From Erythrophleum ivorense (Eukaryota > Streptophyta > Magnoliopsida > Fabales > Fabaceae), in NCBI GenBank assembly GCA_026724425.1, contig JAIUCV010000090.1, forward strand, positions 4,154,001-4,218,000: 64,000 nucleotides of DNA, written 5' to 3'. Positions 1-8,681 of this stretch are shown piece after piece. The notes beneath the pieces were generated by a model that saw nothing but the letters and a program-made list of their open reading frames with translations, did no database searches and was not told the origin of the DNA. Position 1 is the stretch's first letter. Every line of letters begins with the position of its first letter. Made by a program: the position numbers and the translations under genes.

Positions 1-1558
1 GTCTTTCCACTTCCGTGGCTCCGACTCCTATGATAACTTATCTAATCGCTAAACTTTCGGTATGTCCTTAGATAGTTAATCAAGCATTAAATCGATCAGG
101 TTCGGATACAGTTCACTAGGCTTAGTAAATCAACTTCCGCAGTCTAAGAAACCTAGCTTGTCAAAGAATAGGTCCGGCGAATGATACAACACTTCCGTGG
201 CTCAAATCAACCTAGGATCGGATTGCTAGATGCGCGGTAAAGCAATCAGCATTAATAAGTGAACAAAACGAGACAAAGACTCTAATGATATCCCTAGTTA
301 ATTCATCAAATCATAATCAGCATATGAACTCTTTGAAACCCTAAAACCTAACTAGAAATCTACTCAATCATGATGCAAGTAAACAAGCACAAATCTGAGA
401 AAGAAATCATATTATTATAAGGAGAACAGGGTTTAGAAATCTTCTCTATATTGAGATACAAAGAAGGGATCTTCTCCCTAAGGAAAACAATGAGAAGGAA
501 GTAAAACAATGGAGAATCCCTCTAAGGGGACCTCCCTAGTGCGGCCCTCTCTTGTGGCTCCTCTCCTGTGCGGCTCTGTTGTGTCTCTCTTGTGTCTCTC
601 TATTCTAATGAGGCTAAAAAAGTGTATTTATAGTGCCCTAGGTCTTCCAAGGTCGGTTTAGGTGAAACGGGCTGAGAATTGTTGAAATTGCATAATTGGG
701 CTTGTGTTCGCGGGGTCGGGTCGACCGGGAGAGTCGTGGTCGAGCGGGGCGGTCGACCGGTCGGTCGGGATGGCGTCTGGGTCGAGCGGGCGGTCGACCG
801 GTCGGTCGGGATGGCGTCTGGGTCGAGCGGGGCGGTCGAGCGCGCGTGGAATGGTGAAGAAAGGTTGGGTCGGACGGGAGCCTTGGAGGCCCTGTCCGAC
901 CGGCTTCGGTCGACCGGATGGTCATCATCATGAAGGAATGTCGGGTTGGACGAGGGCCATGGAGTCCCTGTCCGACCGGCTCGGTCGAGCGGATGTGGAT
1001 GGCTGATGTGTCCGGTTTTCGGCTGTCTAGACCACTCTTCGGTCAAAACGTGATATCTTCTAAACTGCTCATCCAAATTGCATAATTCCAACTGCATTGG
1101 AACACTAACTCATCTGGCTATCTTGGTGCCGAGTTTCATTTATATCCGTTGAGTTTAAGGTTCCATGCCGTTGCTTCCCGTTTGATGTACTGATGCAGTC
1201 CGAGAAAGCTCTTTCATATATGTCTCACGGAAATAGAGATATCTCCCAATCTACTCGACCAAACTGAGTGATCCCAGTTGCATTGCAAAGCTAACTCATG
1301 TAGGCATCGTAACGAAGTGGATTTGATGAATTCCATTGAGTATAATGTCTTTAAGGCCCTTCCAAAGTTGATGCTATGTCCTGGAGCGGTCTTGAAGTCC
1401 AAATCCTGTGTTTTGCTCCAAAATGCATCTTTTGACCTGTTTAGACTCTAAGTACTATAAATCCATAAAAACTACCTTTTTATATCAAAAAGCCTTTAAA
1501 AACCTTATAAAAAGCATAGTAAAACCATATAAAAAGGGTACAAAATAGAGGTATATCA
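1..1558 (-). repeat. 3' LTR of the Athila-like element (partial, cut by window edge)
   Basis: Nearly identical to 5539-7107. It ends at 1558 (CA on plus, TG on minus), directly next to the polypurine tract. On the minus strand it carries a TATA-like CACTATAAATACAC at 622-635. A CG-rich array of GGTCGACC-type units fills about 715-1000. By comparison with the right copy, about 0.35 kb is missing beyond the window edge. Confidence 0.88.
622..635 (-). promoter_or_regulatory. LTR TATA box (3' LTR copy)
   Basis: CTATAAATA on the minus strand. The same box occurs at 6171-6184 in the other LTR and at 12767-12775 in the related solo LTR, each about 0.6-0.9 kb from the TG end. This is a typical retrotransposon promoter; its role is inferred. 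Confidence 0.55.
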
Positions 1559-1596
1559 ACTCCCCCAGACTTAGATCTTTGCTTGTCCTCAAGCAA
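1559..1596 (-). promoter_or_regulatory. Polypurine tract and adjoining hairpin
   Basis: On minus, a hairpin with 7-bp arms (TTGCTTG / CAAGCAA, loop AGGA, 1579-1596) precedes AAGTCTGGGGGAGT, which abuts the LTR start TGATATACC. Plus-strand priming at the purine tract is the known role in LTR elements. The hairpin is a recurrent motif of plant Ty3 3' ends with no function I know of. Confidence 0.7.
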
Positions 1597-2956
1597 ATCG
1601 AATCCAAACTAGTGAAGAGGTTTTGAAAACATGAAAACTCACTTATCCTTTAGAACTTTTATCTACCATTGCTCTGCTTTCATTTGGAGCAAAACCAACT
1701 GTGAATCTAGCTTTCCCGTACTGACCTTAAGCTTAGCGAACCATACCGGACCCAACAAATCTCATCCAGCACTCCAAACTTTCCATTGTCAACTCCTTAC
1801 AGTATTTAAAACGTGCGGTCTTTATCAAGGGAGTATTGATCACAGAGCATTGACTCTTACCCATCCAAATGTTTGCCAAGACAGTCCTTTTTAGCACATC
1901 CAGTTCCATTCCTCTCTTTTTCTCTCTTTTTCTTTTGAAGGATCGATCTTTCCCTACGTTTCTAGGGTATCATTTTATTTTTTCTATCGATCCTTCTTCC
2001 CTTTGAATCTTTTTCTTTTGTGGGAATATCATAGGATAGGGTTTTGCTTTTCCTTGTTTGAGTAGGTCTCCATAAGACAAGAAGGTGCAGACGTATGCAT
2101 TCCTCTTGCTTACACGTTTTCCTTATGCTTAAAAGCTTTTGATTTATTTTGCAGATGAGAGAGAGGTGGACTGTATCTTTGGTGGACATGTCTCAACTAG
2201 ACCGGGATGAGGAATCGGCTCATATGTATCTCAAGCCCCTTGACAAGAAAAATTAAAAGTTCAATTAGGTGGTGGAGTTAATTTTAGATTGTCCGGGTAC
2301 CTTAGAAATCTTGCCAAATCAGTAGGTCGATCCACCCTCAGAGGTTCCGTTGGGCATTGTTCGGTGTCAATATTCGCCTTTGTGATCACAAGAGCTTTGG
2401 CATGATAAGGTAAGCTCCTAGGATAGATCATAGTTTCCTAACTTATTTTGACTCAATAAAACAGAAGTTTTGAAAAAGGTGGAAAAGAGAAAAAGATATA
2501 AGATGAAGAAAAGACATGAACAAACGCATTAGTACCAACAATCCCCCCAGACTTAACTTGCACCATCCCGGTGAAAGCAAATCCGATTAAGGGAGGTAAA
2601 AGAAGGAGGTAGTAAGGCGTTTGTGAATGAGAGGAAAGATGTAACCTGATTAGACATTAAGTCCATGAAGAAACTATCCATTGGTGGTATGTGGCTGTCC
2701 TTGTCCTTTGAGATAAGCATGGCAAACCTTCGCCCACGTTGCGTTTGAATGAACTCCAAATAATGGCTTGTATCCCGGCTAAGATGATCAAGTACCATGC
2801 GTCCACGGTAAAATCTCTTTAAGTACCGCCTAAGGTGAGGCATAGGTGGGATTAGCCTTGGACTTGAAGCAAACGGATGAGTGATCATGGTGATATCATG
2901 CCACAATCATTGTTGATGTGTTTTTGGGACTTTGGAATGGATGCTAGACAAAGGGT
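1597..2956. other. Internal non-coding region of the Athila-like element
   Basis: No convincing gene. A second polypurine-like block (TGGGGGGATT on minus, 2543-2557) follows the same AAGTCT context as the true tract. A minus-strand stretch of 117 codons (2553-2906) contains no family I recognise. It may be a relic of an env-like or additional ORF, but this is unsupported. Confidence 0.5.
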
Positions 2957-3112
2957 GAAGTGGGATAGGTGGTGGCGAGGTGGGATGGGATAAGTGGGAT
3001 AGGATGGGATGGTGTGATGGGATTAGTGGGATGGTGGGATGGGATGATGGGACGGAATGGGTGGTATGGGATGGTATGGTGGAATGGGATGATGGGACGG
3101 AATGGATGGTAG
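2957..3112. repeat. Degenerate GGGAT minisatellite (G-rich plus strand)
   Basis: Irregular tandem units of GGGATGG/GGGACGGAATGG run through the stretch with many runs of three Gs on the plus strand. That pattern could form G-quadruplexes. It lies inside the element, between the coding ORF and the 3' LTR. Confidence 0.75.
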
Positions 3113-3270
3113 TTCGGTCGATTGGTTTGGTCGACCTGGAATGTTTTGGTCGACCGATCGACCGAATCTCTTGGAGCTCCTGCTCGAACGTGCTTGGTCG
3201 ACCAGATAGCTTGGCTGGCCAGTCGAGCGAGGTCCTTGGATCCCCTGATCGACCGAGTTTGGTCGACCGA
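3110..3270. repeat. GGTCGACC-rich block in the internal region
   Basis: GGTCGACC, GATCGACC and GTCGAGC units recur at short spacing. They resemble the CG-rich array inside this element's LTRs but lie in the internal region. Confidence 0.55.
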
Positions 3271-3450
3271 GCTTGGCTGTGTTGCTTCTACTCTATTGGT
3301 CCGGCCACTCGATTGCTCCTTTCTTCATTTTCTAGGTTTCTTCTCAAATTTTCATGCTAGATTCTCAAATCTCTGTATCCAAAACTTCAAAAACAAAACA
3401 AAAACCATTAAACTAAAACAAAAAAGTAAAAAGGGAGAGAAATGACCTTA

Positions 3451-3464
3451 TGGGTTGCCTCCCA
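3451..3464 (-). promoter_or_regulatory. Conserved TGGGAGGCAACCCA block
   Basis: On minus it follows the end of the gag-protease ORF (stop at 3508) and forms a short stem (TGGG/CCCA). The surrounding AAACAAGCGC...GGGAGGCAACCC arrangement is, as I recall, common to plant Athila/Tat-type elements. Its function is unknown. Confidence 0.55.
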
Positions 3465-3507
3465 TATAGCGCTTGTTTATAGTCTTTTAGCTTGACTCTT
3501 TCTCTTT

Positions 3508-4959
3508 CTAGTTATCCAATGGATCAACTAGAAGAGTTGAGGCTCCTTTAGCTTCTCTACATTCCGGACCCGACGGTTTGAAAATCCTCCTATTGACATC
3601 TTGAAGTTCTTGAATGTAGTTGTAAGAAACAATCATATCGGGAAAGAGATTCCTCCTCTTGTGTAGCTTAACTTTGTTGGGTTCTTCGTTTTCCTTATTT
3701 GAGGAACTGATTCTGAACTTAGAGAAGCATCTTGAAGACCTTGTAGGCTGTGGTGTGGCATCAATCACGTCCTCCTTATGCTCCCTTGGTGTCAAAATTT
3801 TGCTTGGACTTGAAACCTCAATGCACTTGGCCTTTGCTGGTATAACAACTTCCTTAGGTATGATGAGAGGGGCTGCTGATATGACGTCTATGAACTCCTC
3901 TTGGTCATTATTAGGCTCTGATATTGGCTCCTTTCTAGCACATACATCTGCAGAATGAGAGCTTTTGATAGGAACCACCTGATAGTTGTCTTTTTTGGGT
4001 TTGGGGAGATAAACTCTTTGATTCAAATGCTCCACGAAAGCTCTATTGGCATGAAGAAATGATGAACCAAATATCAGTGGCTTGTGAGGGTCATCTTTCA
4101 TCTCTAAGATGTGGAAATCAGCCTTGAAGACATGATCTCCGATGGATAGTGGAAAATCCGAGATGAAACCATGTGAGATAATAGATGGATCCTCTCCAAA
4201 CGGCATGGGTGTCTTAGAGGGTTGCATTTCTTCAATCCCAACCTTCTTTGCTATTCCTTTAGACATGATGTTAATGTGAGATTCTGTGTCACATAAGGAA
4301 TCCTTGAACAAAACTCTATTAATGATGCAAGGTAATCCAAGCTTCCGCTTGAGTGGCTTCGGCTTGTAACCTCCGGGTGAGTCCAAGGAGTAATGCTCTT
4401 GGTCTGGTCTTCTAGCCAAGTTAACAGCAGTTTGGGGTGGTGTATGGGTGGGCACGAACTCAGCTTCTCTTGTAGGGATGACTTTACAAAAAGCTTTCTT
4501 TTCCTCCATCTCTTGTCTTTTTAACTCTTCGGTTTGAGCAATTTGGGTGTGTAGCTTCTCGATTCGACCAGCGAGAGACTCGTTCTTGACAATGAAACTG
4601 TTGACCAATATTTCCATCCTCTCATTCAAGTCCTTAGTGCTCTGTTTTTGATCATCCACGATCTGCTGAAACATTGCTTGAATCTTGCTATTTTGCTGAA
4701 CCGGATAAGGTGTGGTTGGAGGAAAGTTGTAAGATTGCTGCATGGGGTACATGCCTTGTTCATTGTACTGCTGCATAGGCTGGAATTGACTTCTTTGCTG
4801 CTGAAATCGTGGTGCTTGATGCTGGAAGTCAGGAGGGTAATTGAAATCATCAAGATAGTTAACTTCTTGTGACTGCTTCTTTGCAAAATCTCCAATGGTT
4901 TCTTGGTAGTAAGGGGCACGCCTTAGGAGGACATGATCTTGGGTCTGGCCGTAGATCAT
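3508..4959 (-). CDS. Gag-protease-like polyprotein of a non-autonomous Ty3 element
   Basis: An open frame of 483 codons. Residues 40-95 are Gln/Pro/Tyr-rich, as in Athila-type Gag tails. Residues 95-155 look helical and charged, a possible coiled coil for capsid assembly. Residues about 205-320 resemble a retropepsin-like domain, with hydrophobic strands and a late FGSSFLH motif. The usual catalytic triplet Asp-Thr/Ser-Gly appears here as Asp-Thr-Glu-Ser at 224-227, so protease activity is doubtful. The C-terminal 150 residues are unfamiliar. Nothing resembling reverse transcriptase or integrase follows. The ATG at 4959 is the first in frame, and a splice-acceptor-like TTTCAG lies about 25 bases upstream. 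The long uninterrupted frame in an element with near-identical LTRs suggests recent selection or very recent insertion. Confidence 0.72.
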   Translation of the reverse strand: MIYGQTQDHVLLRRAPYYQETIGDFAKKQSQEVNYLDDFNYPPDFQHQAPRFQQQRSQFQPMQQYNEQGMYPMQQSYNFPPTTPYPVQQNSKIQAMFQQIVDDQKQSTKDLNERMEILVNSFIVKNESLAGRIEKLHTQIAQTEELKRQEMEEKKAFCKVIPTREAEFVPTHTPPQTAVNLARRPDQEHYSLDSPGGYKPKPLKRKLGLPCIINRVLFKDSLCDTESHINIMSKGIAKKVGIEEMQPSKTPMPFGEDPSIISHGFISDFPLSIGDHVFKADFHILEMKDDPHKPLIFGSSFLHANRAFVEHLNQRVYLPKPKKDNYQVVPIKSSHSADVCARKEPISEPNNDQEEFIDVISAAPLIIPKEVVIPAKAKCIEVSSPSKILTPREHKEDVIDATPQPTRSSRCFSKFRISSSNKENEEPNKVKLHKRRNLFPDMIVSYNYIQELQDVNRRIFKPSGPECREAKGASTLLVDPLDN

Positions 4960-5059
4960 AGCTTTATCTTTTACTCAAGTTTGCACCTGAAACACACAAA
5001 GATAAAGGCTTAAAGAAAAATTTAAACAAAAGCTAAAACAAGTGATTAATGCAGAAACT

Positions 5060-5190
5060 AGGATGATTATGATGATGCAAAACTATAATGATGATGATGA
5101 TAATAAAACTATGATGCAAAACTATATATGATGATGATGCAAAAAACTAAGATGATAATGCAAAAACTATAATGATAATGATGATGCAAA
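5060..5190. repeat. GAT/ATG trinucleotide microsatellite with GCAAAAACT spacers
   Basis: Repeats of GATGATGATGCAAAAACTA occupy the junction between the 5' LTR and the internal region. A primer binding site should sit just inside the LTR here, but I can see none. Confidence 0.75.
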
Positions 5191-7107
5191 AACTACTAAA
5201 ATTGAAAATCCTAGACTAGGCTATTCTCGGGAACTCGTAGGCAGCTGTATTGCACAGATCGAGAGTAGTAACGGGTATCGAGCACAAGGAGCAGATACGT
5301 GCACTACGAGCTATGCGAGTCTAATCAAGCTAGGACAAATGAGGGGATTTCGGGTTTTAAGATACTAATTAACTAAACTAAATGAAAGCAAAGTAAAACG
5401 GTGTAAGTTCAATATGAAAGAGACGCTAGGCAATAGGTAATTCGCAGAGATTCATTGATGATAAGTTTGATGATTGATTTCTATCTATGTAGGGATATGG
5501 GATGTAAGATCCGTCTAGAACACAAAACACGAAAATAAGTCTTTCCACTTCCGTGGCTCCGACTCCTATGATAACTTATCTAATCGCTAAACTTTCGGTA
5601 TGTCCTTAGATAGTTAATCAAGCATTAAATCGATCAGGTTCGGATACAGTTCACTAGGCTTAGTAAATCAACTTCCGCAGTCTAAGAAACCTAGCTTGTC
5701 AAAGAATAGGTCCGGCGAATGATACAACACTTCCGTGGCTCAAATCAACCTAGGATCGGATTGCTAGATGCGCGGTAAAGCAATCAGCATTAATAAGTGA
5801 ACAAAACGAGACAAAGACTCTAATGATATCCCTAGTTAATTCATCAAATCATAATCAGCATATGAACTCTTTGAAACCCTAAAACCTAACTAGAAATCTA
5901 CTCAATCATGATGCAAGTAAACAAGCACAAATCTGAGAAAGAAATCATATTATTATAAGGAGAACAGGGTTTAGAAATCTTCTCTATATTGAGATACAAA
6001 GAAGGGATCTTCTCCCTAAGGAAAACAATGAGAAGGAAGTAAAACAATGGAGAATCCCTCTAAGGGGATCTCCCTAGTGCGGCCCTCTCTTGTGGCTCCT
6101 CTCCTGTGCGGCTCTGTTGTGTCTCTCTTGTGTTTCTCTTGTGTCTCTCTGTTCTAATGATGCTAAAAAAGTGTATTTATAGTGCCCTAGGTCTTCCAAG
6201 GTCGGTTTAGGTGAAACGGGCTGAGAATTGTTGAAATTGCATAATTGGGCTTGTGTTCGCGGGGTCGGGTCGACCGGGAGAGTCGTGGTCGAGCAGGGCG
6301 GTCGACCGGTCGGTCGGGATGGCGTCTGGGTCGAGCGGGCGGTCGACCGGTCGGTCGGGATGGCGTCTGGGTCGAGCGGGGCGGTCGAGCGCGCGTGGAA
6401 TGGTGAAGAAAGGTTGGGTCGGACGGGAGCCTTGGAGGCCCTGTCCGACCGGCTTCGGTCGACCGGATGGTCATCATCATGAAGGAATGTCGGGTCGGAC
6501 GAGGGCCATGGAGTCCCTGTCCGACCGGCTTGGTCGAGCGGATGTGGATGGCTGATGTGTCCGGTTTTCGGCTGTCTAGACCACTCTTCGGTCAAAACGT
6601 GATATCTTCTAAAATGCTCATCCAAATTGCATAATTCCAACTGCATTGGAACACTAACTCATCTGGATATCTTGGTGCCGAGTTTCATTTATATCCGTTG
6701 AGTTTAAGATTCCATGCCGTTGCTTCCCGTTTGATGTACTGATGCAGTCCGAGAAAGCTCTTTCATATATGTCTCACGGAAATAGAGATATCTCCCAATC
6801 TACTCGACCAAACTGAGTGATCCCAGTTGCATTGCAAAGCTAACTCATGTAGGCATCGCAGCGAAGTGGATTTGATGAATTCCATTGAGTATAATGTCTT
6901 TAAGGCCCTTCCAAAGTTGATGCTACGTCCTGGAGCGGTCTTGAAGTCCAAATCCTGTGTTTTGCTCCAAAATGCATATTTTGACCTGTTTAGACTCTAA
7001 GTACTATAAATCCATAAAAACTACATTTTTAGATCAAAAAGCCTTTAAAAACCTTATAAAAAGCATTGTAAAACCATATAAAAAGGGTACAAAATAGAGG
7101 TATATCA
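5182..7107 (-). repeat. 5' LTR of the Athila-like element
   Basis: The right edge is firm: CA at 7107 on plus, before unrelated LTR sequence. The left edge is estimated at 5176-5182 from resemblance to the end of the solo LTR at 12103-13677; both share GCACAGATCG and AGCACAAGGA-like blocks. It carries the TATA box at 6171-6184 and a CG-rich GTCGACC array at about 6260-6550. Host-like reading frames here run across repeats and are not genes. Confidence 0.75.
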
Positions 7108-7246
7108 CTTTTCCCACAAAACCAGCCCAAACCGGACAACTCAAATCAAACCGAAATTCCAAATTCGGACCGATGTCGATCGACACCACCCTTGGTGTCG
7201 CTCGACACCACACAAAATTCACACTTCCAGGTTTACGGATGTTACA
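7108..7246 (-). repeat. Tekay-type LTR fragment (first ~139 bases of the LTR)
   Basis: On minus it starts TGTAACATCCGTAAACC, as do all Tekay-type LTRs here. It contains the palindrome-like GGTGTCG..CGACACC twice. It stops where the Athila-like element begins, so that element interrupted this LTR. Confidence 0.8.
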
Positions 7247-7560
7247 GAGAGAATGCGGAGGCGGCGGCGCGGAGAGAAGGAGGCGGAGAGAAGGGGTCGG
7301 CGGGAAAGATGTCGGTCGTCGGCTCGGAAAAGACCGAGAGAAGAGGAGGCGGAGGCGGCGGCGCGGAGAGAATCGGACGGCCGCGCGGAGAGAATGCGGA
7401 GGCGGCGGTGCGGAGAGAAGGAGGCGGAGAGAAGGGGTCGGCGGGAAAGAGGTCGGCGGGAAAGAGGTCGGCGGGAAAGCGGTCGGTCGTCGGCGCGGAA
7501 AAGAGGTCGGTCGTCGGCGCGGAAAAGAGGTCGGCGATGGGCGGCGCGGAAATTAGGTCG
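7247..7560. repeat. GC-rich purine tandem repeat
   Basis: A unit beginning GAGAGAATGCGGAGGCGGCGG recurs about 141 bases apart. It contains shorter repeats GGTCGGCGGGAAAGA and GGTCGGTCGTCGGCGCGGAAAAGA. All frames are open for long stretches because of composition, so I do not call a gene. Confidence 0.7.
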
Positions 7561-7616
7561 GGTTTGCGTTTGGTTTGAGCGAAGCTCAAATACGGGGTCG
7601 ATAATATATATAGATT

Positions 7617-8460
7617 TTATTCCATCGCAAATCCGTCGCAACTTTGCGATGGATTTAAGATGGAATTTTAGGGAAACCCTAATTTTTGCGAGGGAATTGC
7701 TATGGAATGGGGCATTTCCATCGCAAATCTGTCGCACTTTTGCGATGGAATTGCGATGGAAATGTTGGAAACCCTAATTGTTGCGACGGAATTGCGATAG
7801 AATGGGGTATTTCCGTCGCAATTCCCTCGCAAATTGGCGATGGAATTGCGATGGAAACTTAGGGTTTAGGGTTTAGGGTGAAGATTTTTGATTACGGAGT
7901 AGTAAGGGCTGTAGATATTGAATATATATGCTTATTAGTAGATGAATTTGAATATGAATATAGATATTGAACATTCATACATATATATAAATATATGGTC
8001 GATGTTTCAACAAAACCGTTGTAGTATATATACGTTGTAAGCTTCAATGAGCTTCATATGTACGGATTTCAAGAGAAACCTATTTTATTTATATATATAT
8101 ATATATATATCCTTTAGGGTTGAATTATATAGTGCAAAATAAGATTATATTACCTAAAACTCTTGTTATACGAAAAATAGGAAACCCTAAACCCTAAAAT
8201 TTGAGTTTCCATCGCAAAGTCGTCACAATATTGCGACGGAATTGCGATGGAAAGCGAAAAATTTAATAATCCATCGCAATTCCGTCGCAAAATTGCGACG
8301 GCTTAGCGATGAAAACCGAAAAATTAATCAATGCATCGCAATTCCGTCGCAATTTTGCGATGGAATTGCGATGGAATCATAAAAATTTTAATATCCATCG
8401 CAATTCAATCGCAGCCTTGCGACGGTTTTGCGATGGATATAAAATTTTTTATGTTTCCAT
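7617..8460. repeat. CACTA left subterminal repeats with telomere-like motifs
   Basis: Many copies of TTGCGATGGA, TTGCGACGGA and their complements CCATCGCAA/CCGTCGCAA. Known: such motifs bind the transposon-encoded TNPA-type protein. Embedded are TTTAGGG repeats (7859-7878) and CCCTAAA repeats (about 8180-8200), and a TA microsatellite at about 8088-8110. Confidence 0.75.
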
Positions 8461-8480
8461 CGCAATTCTCCGCTAGATTT

Positions 8481-8645
8481 GACGTCCCTTGGTGGTTTTT
8501 TGTTCCAACCACGGCCACTGTTGTTTCCGCTATTCCCCTGATCGTTGCCGGTTCCCCAAACTGCTTTGTTATCATTTACGGGTTTGTCATTGGAGTTAGA
8601 ACCCCAGCTAGACCAGTTTCCGACAGAGGATGAATCGGTGGAAGG
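8481..8645 (-). pseudogene. Captured WG-rich fragment resembling the KTF1/SPT5-like C-terminal tail
   Basis: This minus-strand frame of 55 codons has no stop and contains VGNWSSWGSNSNDKPV, AVWGTGNDQGN and GWNKKP. The Trp-Gly spacing and the order GNW-SW, DKP, WGT-NDQ and WNKKP match, as I remember it, the tail of Arabidopsis KTF1 (SPT5-like). That RNA-directed DNA methylation factor binds AGO4 through WG/GW repeats. The fragment lies just after the last recognisable transposase exon and before the subterminal repeats. A stop precedes it in its own frame (TAA about 25 bases upstream), so fusion with the transposase would need splicing. Most likely a captured or transduced host exon; whether it is expressed is unknown. 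Confidence 0.6.
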
Positions 8646-8681
8646 CTTTCTAGTGTTTGATTATAGTATTTAAATCCACCG

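Larger units (their letters stand above)
1..7107 (-). mobile_element. Athila-like non-autonomous LTR retrotransposon, left end outside window
   Basis: Two near-identical LTR copies (1-1558 and about 5180-7107) flank an internal region with one gag-protease-like ORF on the minus strand. Seen: the sequence at 1 recurs at 5539. Both copies end in GGTATATCA on the plus strand. A polypurine tract (TGGGGGAG on minus) abuts the left LTR, so that copy is the 3' LTR. Known: the hairpin TTGCTTG-AGGA-CAAGCAA just before the tract, and a TGGGAGGCAACCCA block after the coding part, recur in plant Ty3 elements of the Athila/Tat group. No reverse transcriptase, RNase H or integrase is present, so movement would need proteins in trans. 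By eye the LTRs differ at roughly 1% of sites plus a small indel, which suggests a recent insertion. The element lies inside an older Tekay-type LTR (scrap at 7108-7246). Confidence 0.85.

Noticed and set aside
600..1097. Long open frames on both strands in the LTR (also 6074-6646 and 12440-12718)
   Set aside because: They arise from CG-rich GTCGACC repeats that are open in several frames at once; product is Arg/Pro/Thr repeats with no family.
2553..2906. 117-codon minus frame in the Athila-like interior as an env-like gene
   Set aside because: No signal peptide, transmembrane segment or recognisable similarity.
3122..3445. 107-codon plus frame antisense to the Athila-like element
   Set aside because: Built on GGTCGACC repeats and a lysine-rich A/T tail; no support as a gene.
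7219..7777. Overlapping open frames of 115-174 codons in the GC-rich array
   Set aside because: Up to four frames are open together and products are Arg/Gly or Arg/Leu repeats; composition artefact.
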